NCBI GenBank assembly: GCA_964420325.1
Contig: CAYQSU010000045.1
Span: 1-28,480, forward strand
Direction: 5' to 3'
Origin: CAYQSU01 sp964420325
Lineage (GTDB): Bacteria; Pseudomonadota; Alphaproteobacteria; Rhodospirillales; Defluviicoccaceae
DNA: 28,480 bases
Below are positions 17,628-24,832 of this stretch, in pieces (position 1 is the first letter of the stretch; the number at the start of each line of letters is the position of its first letter). The translations under genes were made by a program, and so were the position numbers. The notes beneath the pieces are model-generated. The model had not been told where the DNA came from. It saw only the letters and a list, made by a program, of their open reading frames with translations, and searched no databases.

Positions 17628-18826
17628 CGTCCCCTCGATCCGTTGTCGCCGCCGGCCCACGCCGCCTTGCTGATCGCGATCATCCGCCCGCCCCGGGTCA
17701 GCCGGAAGGTCACGCCGCGCCAGACCACGGTCTTCTGAACGAAGGCGAGCGCCCAGGTCAGCAGCCCGATGACGTCGCGGAGTGGCAGGAGCGGCAGGCT
17801 CCGCACGCCTTCGCGGTCTCGGAAACCGGCACCGAGCGTGATCGCCGCCGCGACCAGCCGCACGGCCACGGCGCCGGCGAAAACGGCCGCCGGCGGCGGA
17901 GCAAACCCGGTCGCCACCGCCAGGATGAGGGCGAACGGCACCGAGCGCGTGAGCACGGTGGCGAAGAAGCCGACGGGTCGGGCGACCCGGGTGTTCTGAT
18001 CCCAATAAACCTGGTGCGTCCACCAGTGGCGCCAGTCCCGGAAATCGAGCTCGACGCCGACGACATGGGGAACCAGCACCATCCTGGCGCCGGACGCCCA
18101 GATGCGGCGCCCGATCTCGTAGTCCTCGGCGAGATACTCGGCCAGCGCCTCGAGGCCGCCGATGGCGACGAGCGTCGACCGCCGGAGCGCGACCGACGGG
18201 CCGAGACAGAACTCCGACGCCCGCGTCACCTCGGCGAAGATGACGCTCGGCATGAACTCGGCATTGACCGACAACAGCTCCAGCCGCTCGAACCAACGGC
18301 GCGCCCCCGCCACCTTGAACGGCGTGCAAACGCCGCCGACGGAGGCGTCCGCGAGGGGTGCCACGATCGCCTCCAGGTAGTGCGCATCGAGGATGACGTC
18401 GCTGTCACTGATCACCAGCACGTCATGGCGGGCGTGGGCGAGGCCGCCGACAAGATTGTTCACCTTGCCGTTCGGTCCGACCTCGACCGCGTGCACCGCC
18501 ACCGTCACCCGCTCGGGGCCGAACTCGCGTTGGATCTCCCGCACCAGCGGCAGCGCCGGGTCGGCTGGGTCCTGGATGCAGAAGACCACCTGGTAGTCGG
18601 GATAGTCCTGCAGGCAGGCCGTGCGGAGCCTCGCCTTCAGGTTGGTCTCGAGACCGTGGACCGGCTTGAGGATCGTCACCGGCGGCAGGAACGGGTGTGC
18701 CCGGTTGCCTCGCTGCCGGCGCCGTCGGAAGAACCAGAGCACGGCGACCGTGCAGAGGATCGCATAGACGCTTCCTCCTACCACCGGGATCAGCGTCCCC
18801 AGGGTGAGGAGGCTTGACCAGTCCAT
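17624..18826 (-). CDS. hpnI: Hopanoid glycosyltransferase HpnI
   Basis: A 400-residue membrane glycosyltransferase of the ceramide-glucosyltransferase-like GT21 type. In the known pathway HpnI transfers N-acetylglucosamine to bacteriohopanetetrol. An N-terminal membrane helix (about 13-33) is followed by the catalytic domain with VTILKPVHG, the donor-site ISDSDV (D141, D143), the acidic AEDYEIGRR (D235) and HQVYWDQNTR, which corresponds to the family's QxxRW region. Hydrophobic segments follow at the C-terminus. ATG 18826 is used; GTG codons at 18829 and 18835 are also possible, with GGAG placed best for 18829. It is the first gene of a two-gene unit with the aminotransferase and is divergent from hpnL. 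Confidence 0.92.
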   Translation of the reverse strand: MDWSSLLTLGTLIPVVGGSVYAILCTVAVLWFFRRRRQRGNRAHPFLPPVTILKPVHGLETNLKARLRTACLQDYPDYQVVFCIQDPADPALPLVREIQREFGPERVTVAVHAVEVGPNGKVNNLVGGLAHARHDVLVISDSDVILDAHYLEAIVAPLADASVGGVCTPFKVAGARRWFERLELLSVNAEFMPSVIFAEVTRASEFCLGPSVALRRSTLVAIGGLEALAEYLAEDYEIGRRIWASGARMVLVPHVVGVELDFRDWRHWWTHQVYWDQNTRVARPVGFFATVLTRSVPFALILAVATGFAPPPAAVFAGAVAVRLVAAAITLGAGFRDREGVRSLPLLPLRDVIGLLTWALAFVQKTVVWRGVTFRLTRGGRMIAISKAAWAGGDNGSRGR

Positions 18827-19052
18827 CACGATCACGGCTCCGTCCCTTCTGCCCGGCGCCCATCTCTGGGCCCCGAACCCGGGACGCCGAGGGGTTCCTT
18901 CGTGGTTGCGGTCGACCGGAGTGCTTTTAAACGGCCGTGCGTGCAGGCCGCAACGCCGTTCTGCCGCGGGCGCCCGCCGGCGGCTCCGGCGCGCCTTGCC
19001 GGAGGTGTGGAGGCTCGACTACAAGGGATCGCCGTCCAGGAGGCCACGCCGC

Positions 19053-19166
19053 ATGGACTTCGCCCGATCGCCGGAGACAACCGCGCGCATCTTGGCTGCG
19101 GCCGCGAGCCTGCCGGTTCTTCCCGCGGCGCCCGCCGGTTCCACCCCTGCCCAGGCGGTCCGTTGA
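19053..19166 (+). CDS. 37-codon leader frame overlapping the hpnL start
   Basis: A short frame (MDFARSPETTARILAAAA..., Ala/Pro-rich C-terminus) begins at ATG 19053, 9 bp behind a perfect AGGAGG (19038-19043), the best ribosome-binding site in this region. Its TGA (19164-19166) overlaps the TTG start of hpnL (19163-19165) as TTGA. I recognise no family and the product may have no function. It may serve as a translated leader that loads ribosomes onto the poor TTG start. Alternatively it could be the remnant of a frameshifted upstream gene. Confidence 0.4.
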   Translation: MDFARSPETTARILAAAASLPVLPAAPAGSTPAQAVR

Positions 19167-20215
19167 AAGGGCTCACCGGCATCCTCGTCGCGGCGGGCTG
19201 TGCGCTGTTCGCCTACATCCTCTACCGAACCGACCTCGCCGAGGTGTTGAGCCAGGTGGAGCGGCTGAGCTGGTGGGGCATCGGCCTCATCGCCGGCATC
19301 CAGCTCGTCGCCGTGTCCGCCGACGTGCTCGCCTGGCTCGTCACCTTCCGCCTGCTGCCCTTGACCCTCCCCTGGTTCTTCCGGCTGTTGCGCGTCCATG
19401 TCATCGGCGATGCGCTCAACAACGTCACGCCCGGTGCGCCGGTCGGCGGGGAGCCGGTCAAGGCGAAGATCCTCAACCAGCGCTATCGCGTCGGCTATCA
19501 CGAGACCGCCGCCACGTGGGTGCTGATGCAGACCATTCTCATCGGCGCCCAGGTCGTCTTTCTCGTCATCGGCATCGGCATTGCGGTCGCGGGCGGCGCG
19601 CTGCCGCCGGCCTACGAGACCGTCGGGATGATCGCGCTGACGGCGATCGCCGGCGGCCTCGTTCTGTTCTTCCTCGCCCAGCGCTATCGGCTCTTGTCGC
19701 GGATCGGCGTCGTCCTCGGCCGCGGCTCGCGAGGGGTGCGGCTGCTCGACGCCGTCCGCCATGTCCGCCACGTCGAGGGTCGGATCATCCGCTTCTATCT
19801 CCAGCGGCCGCTCCGGTTCGCCGGCGCGACGGCCCTCGAGTTCGTGAACTGGATGATGGGTGCGGTCGACGTCTATGTGATCATGGCCCTGTTGGGTTGG
19901 CCGATCAGCTTCGCCGAGGCCTGGGTGATCGAAGGCGGCGTTCTTCTCGTGCGCACGGCGGTCTTTCTTCTGCCGGCGAGCATCGGGCTTCAGGAAGGCG
20001 TGTTCCTCGTGCTCTGCCAGGCCGTCACCGGGTCGCCGACGGTGGGGGTGGCAGTGGCGCTGATCCGGCGTTTTCGCGAACTCGCCCAGATTCTCCTGGG
20101 CCTCGCACTCGGCGGGCACCTCTCTCTGTCCCGCGTGACGGCGAACGCCGCCTCTCGTCCCGACCGCGATCGCCGGCTCGGCCGGCGGCCGGAGCCGCCG
20201 GCCGATGCCGGCTAA
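19163..20215 (+). CDS. hpnL: Hopanoid-associated membrane protein HpnL (LPG synthase TM-like)
   Basis: A 350-residue protein with about seven to eight membrane helices, belonging to the lysylphosphatidylglycerol-synthase transmembrane family that includes HpnL and is usually thought to move lipids between membrane leaflets. Typical motifs are the NNVTPGAPVGGEPVKA segment (about 89-104) and LLPASIGLQEGVFLVL (about 271-286). The frame is open far upstream, but those residues are not membrane-like. TTG 19163 gives a start (KGLTGILVAAGCALFAYILYR) like that of homologues, and it overlaps the leader-frame stop. It is divergent from hpnI, which supports the hopanoid assignment. General LPG-synthase-like flippases in other pathways are the main alternative. 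Confidence 0.82.
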   Translation: MKGLTGILVAAGCALFAYILYRTDLAEVLSQVERLSWWGIGLIAGIQLVAVSADVLAWLVTFRLLPLTLPWFFRLLRVHVIGDALNNVTPGAPVGGEPVKAKILNQRYRVGYHETAATWVLMQTILIGAQVVFLVIGIGIAVAGGALPPAYETVGMIALTAIAGGLVLFFLAQRYRLLSRIGVVLGRGSRGVRLLDAVRHVRHVEGRIIRFYLQRPLRFAGATALEFVNWMMGAVDVYVIMALLGWPISFAEAWVIEGGVLLVRTAVFLLPASIGLQEGVFLVLCQAVTGSPTVGVAVALIRRFRELAQILLGLALGGHLSLSRVTANAASRPDRDRRLGRRPEPPADAG

Positions 20216-20472
20216 AGAAGGTAAAGGCCGACGACGAGCACGAGTACGACGCCGAACGAGGCGACGAGTCCGTCGGCGCGGGCGGCCGAGGCGTTGACGC
20301 GGCGGGCGCCGATCGGTCGTCGGCGTTGCACGTCCCCCGCGTCGCCGCAAGGCTCGCGTTCGCCCCGACGTTCGGCAACGGCGGCGGGTGTCCACGCCGG
20401 CACAAGCGAGCGGGCTCCACCGTGCGTCCGGCCGCGACCAGGACTGAACATCCGATACGGATCGTGGGTCAT
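20212..20472 (-). CDS. Small tail-anchored membrane protein of unknown function
   Basis: An 86-residue protein starts MTHDPYRMF, has a long Arg-rich hydrophilic middle, and ends in a single hydrophobic helix (GLVASFGVVLVLVVGLYLL) that runs to the last residue, so it should be anchored by its C-terminus. ATG 20472 is chosen because a perfect AGGAGG lies 9 bp upstream; the ATG at 20481 abuts that site. An N-terminus of the MTHDPYR kind with a terminal helix is common in small alphaproteobacterial hypothetical proteins. Its TAG is interleaved with the TAA of convergent hpnL (CTAA, 20212-20215). The 140 bp upstream are unusually AT-rich for this window and probably hold its promoter. Confidence 0.6.
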   Translation of the reverse strand: MTHDPYRMFSPGRGRTHGGARSLVPAWTPAAVAERRGEREPCGDAGDVQRRRPIGARRVNASAARADGLVASFGVVLVLVVGLYLL

Positions 20473-20616
20473 CACTTCCATCCTCCTGCTTAATTCTTAT
20501 TGTTTCGACTCTCTTGTTCGTTTCGTTCAATCATACAAAGGACGGGCGGTCGCGGCCAGCCCCATATGAGCCAGGCTTGACAACGGGTTGCGAGGCCGTC
20601 CCCTCTGTGTTTCCGC

Positions 20617-20826
20617 CTACCGCTCCAGGCGGAAACCGATCTTGAGCACGACCTGGTAATGGGCCACCTGGCCATTCTCGACATGGCCCCGCGTCTCGAC
20701 GACCTCGAACCAGTCGATGTGACGGAGCGTCGCCGACGCCGCCTGGATGGCGTTCTGGATAGCATCCTCGATGCCGACGGTCGACGTTCCCACGAGCTCG
20801 ATCTTCCTGTACACGCGACTGCTCAT
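20617..20826 (-). CDS. Dodecin family flavin-binding protein
   Basis: A 69-residue dodecin, which assembles into a hollow dodecamer that stores or buffers flavins (FMN, riboflavin or lumichrome). The sequence follows the family closely: YRKIELVGTST, then GIEDAIQNAI and TLRHIDWFEV with the flavin-stacking tryptophan W39. The strand ENGQVAHYQVVLKIGF follows with Q58, which in characterised dodecins contacts the isoalloxazine ring. The ATG has GGGAGG 5 bp upstream. It is divergent from a universal stress protein gene, which fits a stress-related role. It is monocistronic. Confidence 0.95.
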   Translation of the reverse strand: MSSRVYRKIELVGTSTVGIEDAIQNAIQAASATLRHIDWFEVVETRGHVENGQVAHYQVVLKIGFRLER

Positions 20827-20901
20827 CGAAGCCTCCCTGATCGCGGATGATGGTGGTCGGGACGCCCACGGCCGAAGGCGCCAAGGGTCACGGGGCCGAA
20901 G

Positions 20902-20930
20902 AACGTACCGGACCTGTGCGCCCGGATCAA
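20902..20930 (-). promoter_or_regulatory. Possible promoter of the dodecin gene
   Basis: On the minus strand TTGATC (20930-20925) and TACGTT (20907-20902) are 17 bp apart, 76 bp upstream of the dodecin start. The -10 is weak (three matches to TATAAT). Confidence 0.25.
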
Positions 20931-20965
20931 AACCGGATTTGCGTCCCGTTCCCGGCGATTCCGGC

Positions 20966-20995
20966 TATACTGGTTGCGTGCCGCCCATGGGCGGC
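20966..20995 (+). promoter_or_regulatory. TATACT -10 box and 16-bp palindrome upstream of the stress-protein gene
   Basis: TATACT (20966-20971) is followed 8 bp later by the perfect palindrome GCCGCCCATGGGCGGC (20980-20995), which would sit at the start of the transcript, 37 bp before the start codon. It could be an operator or a 5' mRNA stem. No good -35 lies at the right distance, which would fit an activator-dependent promoter. Confidence 0.35.
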
Positions 20996-21032
20996 GGAAC
21001 TGGCGCTTCGAAGCGGGACGGAGGGGCGATCG

Positions 21033-21878
21033 ATGAAGACCTTGCTTCTGCCTTTCCACGACGACGAATCGGGGCGGTCGGCGCTGAATACGGCGATGGT
21101 CGTCGCCCGCCTGTTCGGCAGCTATCTCGAGGGTCTCCTGGTGCGCGGCTACCCCCATATCGTCTTCCCGCACGGGATGGCGGTGGCGCCCGAGTATCTC
21201 AGCGCCGCGGTCGGCGAATGGCGACGGTTCGCGGACGCCGCCCGCAGTCTGTTCATGGACATGACGAGGAAGAGCGGCTTGCCGGCCGCGGAGCTGGAAA
21301 GTGCCGTCGCGGGCCCGTGCGCGGGCTGGCGCGAGGTCGAGGGCCGCGAGGTCGATATCGTCGGCGAGCGGGGCCGTCTGTTCGATCTGATCGTTCTCGG
21401 CCGCACCGCCGGGGATCCTTCGACGCCGTGGCACGAGACCTGCGAGGCGGCCTTGTTCGAGACCGGCCGGCCCGTCTTGCTCGCATCCAGGGATGCTCCC
21501 TCCACCATCGGCGAACGCATCGTCGTCGCCTGGAACGGCAGCACCGAGACGGCGCGGACCGTGGCGCTCGCCATGCCGTTCCTGGCGATCGCGAAAGAGG
21601 TCGTCGTTCTGGCCGTCGAGGAGGGCATGCTGCCGGGCCCGGCCGCTTCCGAGCTGGCCCGGCACCTTGCCCGCAACGGCGTCGCGGCGGTCGCCCGCAC
21701 CGCAAGCGCCGGCGACCGCTCCGTCGGCGAGGCGATCCTCGAGGAAGCGCACGCGGCCGATGCCGATCTGCTCGTCAAGGGCGCCTACACCCGCAGTCGC
21801 CTGCGTCAGGTCATCTTCGGCGGCACCACCCAGCACATCCTCGATCGCGCCGACCTTCCCGTGCTGCTCGCCCACTGA
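21033..21878 (+). CDS. Tandem-domain universal stress protein (UspA family)
   Basis: A 281-residue cytoplasmic protein with two UspA-like halves. The first (about 1-145) starts MKTLLLPFHDDESGRSALN and lacks a clear nucleotide signature. The second (about 155-281) starts RIVVAWNGSTETART and ends with a conserved ATP-site-like stretch (KGAYTRSRLRQVIFGGTTQHILDRADLPVLLAH, given here as positions 249-281), with the glycine pair before TTQHIL. ATG 21033 has GGAGG about 8 bp upstream. Tandem Usp proteins respond to starvation, oxidative or envelope stress, but the ligand and role here are unknown. It is divergent from dodecin. Confidence 0.92.
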   Translation: MKTLLLPFHDDESGRSALNTAMVVARLFGSYLEGLLVRGYPHIVFPHGMAVAPEYLSAAVGEWRRFADAARSLFMDMTRKSGLPAAELESAVAGPCAGWREVEGREVDIVGERGRLFDLIVLGRTAGDPSTPWHETCEAALFETGRPVLLASRDAPSTIGERIVVAWNGSTETARTVALAMPFLAIAKEVVVLAVEEGMLPGPAASELARHLARNGVAAVARTASAGDRSVGEAILEEAHAADADLLVKGAYTRSRLRQVIFGGTTQHILDRADLPVLLAH

Positions 21879-21921
21879 GGCGGATGCCCTCTCGCCGCCG
21901 GCCGTGCGCCGGTCGGCACGC

Positions 21922-22254
21922 TCAGCTCCCGGCGAGCGCGTTGATCTTCGCCGCCATGATGAAGTCGTTCTCGTGCAGCCCGTTGATCTTGTGGGTGTAG
22001 AGCTCGATTGTGCAGTAGCCCCAGCCGAAGCGGATATCGGGGTGATGGCCCTCGACCTCGGCCAGCGCGCCGACGCGATTCACCAACGCCAGCGCCTCTG
22101 CGAAGTCCCTGCACGGGAACGTGCGCTCGATGCGCGTGGCCTCGTGGGTCAGGGTCCATCCGGGTGCCTGACCGAAATAGCGCGAGGCGTCCTCCTCGCT
22201 CATTGGCGGGATGCCGCCCCGGCAGGGGACGCAGGTCTTCGCGGCAAGGTCCAT
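21922..22254 (-). CDS. phhB: Pterin-4a-carbinolamine dehydratase
   Basis: A 110-residue enzyme that dehydrates 4a-hydroxytetrahydrobiopterin to recycle the cofactor of aromatic amino acid hydroxylases; some homologues also act in Moco-related or transcription roles. The active-site signature is present: EGHHPDIRFGWG (68-79), with H70 and H71, then the downstream THKINGLHENDF (87-98) containing the third conserved histidine H88. The usual THxxxGLTxxD region is varied here. ATG 22254 has GGAGG 6 bp upstream. It is convergent with the stress protein gene (43-bp gap). No phenylalanine hydroxylase gene lies in the window. Confidence 0.93.
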   Translation of the reverse strand: MDLAAKTCVPCRGGIPPMSEEDASRYFGQAPGWTLTHEATRIERTFPCRDFAEALALVNRVGALAEVEGHHPDIRFGWGYCTIELYTHKINGLHENDFIMAAKINALAGS

Positions 22255-22387
22255 GTTCGCCTCCGTGAACGGGTTTATTGCGTGCCACTGGCGATCATAT
22301 GGGAGCCCGTGACGGCAATGGCGACAACCGCCGTGGGCTCCGTCGGAGCCGCGCCGCCTCGCCGCTGGTCAGGCGGCCGGCCTCCGC

Positions 22388-22393
22388 TATACT
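22388..22393 (+). promoter_or_regulatory. TATACT -10 box upstream of nadK
   Basis: A CGCTATACT sequence 36 bp upstream of the start codon matches the -10 of the stress-protein gene (CGGCTATACT). A perfect 6-bp hairpin (GGCTCC-GTC-GGAGCC, 22336-22350) lies further upstream. No clear -35 is seen. Confidence 0.35.
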
Positions 22394-22429
22394 CGGCCAC
22401 GACAGCCGCAGAGGGGACCTTGCGCCGCG

Positions 22430-23200
22430 ATGAACGATTTCCGCACCGTCGCCTTCGTCGCCTCGGGACACGAAGAGGCCCAGCATGCGCTCCGCCGGCT
22501 GCAGGAGAGGTACCCGAATGTCGCGCCGGAACAGGCCGACGTGATCGTCGCCTTGGGCGGCGACGGCTTCATGCTCGAGACGCTGCATCGGTTCCTCGAC
22601 TGCAACGTCCCCATCTTCGGCATGAACCGCGGCTCGGTCGGCTTCCTGATGAACGCCTATGACGAGGACGGCCTGATCGACCGGCTGGCCGCGGCCGAGC
22701 CCATTCGGCTCAACCCGTTGCACATGACCTGCGTCTGCGTCGAAGGCGAGACGCACGAGGCGCTGGCCATCAACGAGGTCTCGTTGTTGCGCGAGACCCG
22801 GTTCGCCGCCAAGCTCAGGATCGCGGTCGACGACGTCGTGCGCATGCCCGAGATGATCTGCGACGGCGTGCTCGTCGCCACGCCGGCGGGCAGCACCGCC
22901 TACAACGTCTCGGCGTCCGGCCCGATCCTGCCGCTCGGCGCCCATGTGCTCGCTCTGACGCCGATCAGCGTGTTTCGGCCGCGGCACTGGCGGGGCGCCA
23001 TCCTGCCGCATCAGGTGACGGTGCGGATCGAGGTTCTGAGCCCCAGGATCCGGCCGGTCAGCGCCTCGGCCGACTATACCGAGGTGCGCAACGTCGTTCA
23101 GGTCGTCGTCCGCGAGGATCGCGACGTGTCGTTGACGCTGCTGTTCGACCCCGAGCACGACCTCGAGGAGCGCATCATCAAGGAGCAGTTCCTGGTCTGA
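22430..23200 (+). CDS. nadK: NAD kinase
   Basis: A 256-residue NAD kinase that phosphorylates NAD to NADP with ATP or polyphosphate. The family signatures are clear: ALGGDGFML (41-49, with D45 as catalytic base), GMNRGSVGFLMN (64-75), the NE motif AINEVSLLRE (113-122) and the Gly/Thr-rich TPAGSTAYN (151-159). The length is that of the short alphaproteobacterial form. ATG 22430 follows CAGAGGGGACC. Its last 23 bases overlap the end of convergent pyrD. Confidence 0.96.
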   Translation: MNDFRTVAFVASGHEEAQHALRRLQERYPNVAPEQADVIVALGGDGFMLETLHRFLDCNVPIFGMNRGSVGFLMNAYDEDGLIDRLAAAEPIRLNPLHMTCVCVEGETHEALAINEVSLLRETRFAAKLRIAVDDVVRMPEMICDGVLVATPAGSTAYNVSASGPILPLGAHVLALTPISVFRPRHWRGAILPHQVTVRIEVLSPRIRPVSASADYTEVRNVVQVVVREDRDVSLTLLFDPEHDLEERIIKEQFLV

Positions 23201-24272
23201 GGCCGGCCGCCCCGCGGTGGTCGGCGCCGATGGCGTCGGCGAGCCGGGAGAAGCCGTCGCGACGCAGCAGGTCGAGGAGCTCGCGGTTGATGCGCCCGAT
23301 CAGCCCCGGGCCCTGGTAGACGAGCGCCGTGTAGAGCTGGACCAGGGACGCGCCGGCGCGGATCTTGAGGTAGGCGTCGCGGCCCGAGGCGACGCCGCCG
23401 ACGCCGACGATCGGCAGCCGGCCCTCGGTCAGGCGGTACATGTCCCGGAGCACCTCGGTCGACCGCTCGAACAGCGGCCGGCCGCTCAGCCCGCCGTCCT
23501 CGTGCCGGTGCCGGCCGACGAGCGAGGGCGGGCGATCGACCGTGGTGTTGGTCGCGACCAGGCCGTCGGCGCCGGCGGCCAGGACGACCTCGGCGATGTC
23601 ACGGCAATCGTCGGCGGTGAGGTCGGGCGCGATCTTGACCAGGACCGGCGTCGCCGCCCCGGCCCGGTCGCGGGCGGTAAGGACCGCCGCCAAGAGCGTC
23701 CTCAGCGACGCGGCCGCCTGGAGCCGGCGCAGCCCGGGCGTGTTCGGAGACGACACGTTGACCACCAAGTAGTCGGCGAGGCCCGCGATCCTGAGCACGG
23801 CCGCTGCACAGTCGGCGGTCGGGTCGGCAGAGTCGCGGTTGGGGCCCACGTTGACGCCGACGATGCCCGGACGCCGCGAGTTCCGGTAGGCCTCGAGACG
23901 CGCGGCCACCCTGTCCAGACCCTCGTTGTTGAAGCCGAGCCGGTTGATCAGCGCCTGGTCCTCGGGCAGCCGGAAGATCCTCGGCTTCGGATTCCCGGCC
24001 TGCGGCCGTGGCGTCACCGTACCGACCTCGACGAAGCCGAAGCCCTGGCCCAGCATCGCGGGCGCGACCTCGGCGTTCTTGTCGAAACCGGCGGCGAGGC
24101 CGACCGGATTGGCGAAGCCGAGACCCCACAGCTTGAGCTCGAGGGCCGGATCGGCAACCGGCGTCCGCGCTGGCACCAGGCCGGTCTTGAGCAGACGCAG
24201 GGTCAGGTGGTGGGCGGTCTCCGGGTCCAGCGCCCGGAGCACCGGCCCGACGAATTGATAGGCGTCGATCAT
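23178..24272 (-). CDS. pyrD: Dihydroorotate dehydrogenase (quinone), class 2
   Basis: A 364-residue membrane-associated flavoenzyme that oxidises dihydroorotate to orotate with ubiquinone in pyrimidine synthesis. Class 2 features are an N-terminal helical extension for quinone access (about 1-45), LGFANPVGLAAGFDKNAE, GFVEVGTVTPRPQAGNPKPRIFRLPED, NRLGFNNEG, VVNVSSPNTPGLR with the catalytic serine after VNV, and the FMN phosphate site IVGVGGVASG near 300. The ATG at 24272 fits the family N-terminus (MIDAYQFVGPVLRALDPETAH), though its ribosome-binding site is weak; a GTG at 24329 would add 19 residues. The 3' end overlaps convergent nadK by 23 bp. Confidence 0.96.
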   Translation of the reverse strand: MIDAYQFVGPVLRALDPETAHHLTLRLLKTGLVPARTPVADPALELKLWGLGFANPVGLAAGFDKNAEVAPAMLGQGFGFVEVGTVTPRPQAGNPKPRIFRLPEDQALINRLGFNNEGLDRVAARLEAYRNSRRPGIVGVNVGPNRDSADPTADCAAAVLRIAGLADYLVVNVSSPNTPGLRRLQAAASLRTLLAAVLTARDRAGAATPVLVKIAPDLTADDCRDIAEVVLAAGADGLVATNTTVDRPPSLVGRHRHEDGGLSGRPLFERSTEVLRDMYRLTEGRLPIVGVGGVASGRDAYLKIRAGASLVQLYTALVYQGPGLIGRINRELLDLLRRDGFSRLADAIGADHRGAAGLRPGTAP

Positions 24273-24424
24273 GCCAGGGACTTGCAGAATCAACCGCTCG
24301 TTCGCACATGCCTTCAGGACCGGACGCACGTTAGGCCAGGTCGGCGAGCAAGCATAGCCTCGCGCGGCGCGGCCTTGCGCAGGCGGTCCGCGCCACCGAA
24401 CGGCAAGGGAGCCCCGCGCCGAGG

Positions 24425-24832
24425 ATGCAGGACGAAGCCGCCGTGCTCTTCGTCAACGAGGAGTTCTACCGAGCGTTCGCCGGACACGACATCCGCGCCA
24501 TGGACGCCCTGTGGTCCAGGCAGTCGCCGGTCACCTGCATCCATCCGGGCTGGGAGGCGCTGTCCGGACGCGACACGGTGATGGACAGCTGGGCGGCGAT
24601 CCTGACCAGCCGCACCGCGCCCAGCATCGTCTGCCACACGCCGCGGGCCTTCGTCTTCGGCACCGTGGCGTACGTGGTCTGCTACGAGTCGGTCGACGGC
24701 GGCTCCCTCGTCGCCACCAACGTCTTCGTTCGCGAGAACGACGGCTGGAAGATGGTGCATCATCAGGCCGGGGCGTCGCCGGCGCGCGTGCCTCCGGCGT
24801 CGAGCCGCGCCGATCCGCCGGTCATGCAGTGA
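24425..24832 (+). CDS. SnoaL-like / NTF2-superfamily protein
   Basis: A 135-residue cone-shaped alpha+beta barrel protein of the NTF2-like superfamily (DUF4440/SnoaL_3 type). The N-terminal helix motif NEEFYRAFAGHDIRAMDALW is characteristic, followed by VTCIHPGWEALSGRDTVMDSW, then the strand pattern AYVVCYESVDGG, VATNVFVRENDGWKMVHHQAG. The last 20 residues are a Pro/Ser-rich tail. The superfamily includes isomerases, cyclases and binding proteins without enzymatic activity, so no reaction can be named. It lies between divergent pyrD and the broken endonuclease V gene, whose end it overlaps by 11 bp. Confidence 0.85.
   Translation: MQDEAAVLFVNEEFYRAFAGHDIRAMDALWSRQSPVTCIHPGWEALSGRDTVMDSWAAILTSRTAPSIVCHTPRAFVFGTVAYVVCYESVDGGSLVATNVFVRENDGWKMVHHQAGASPARVPPASSRADPPVMQ

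Noticed and set aside
18902..19162. 87-codon N-terminal extension of hpnL from GTG 18902
   Set aside because: The stretch is Arg/Pro/Gly-rich, not membrane-like, and lacks a ribosome-binding site. The TTG at 19163 gives the family-like N-terminus.
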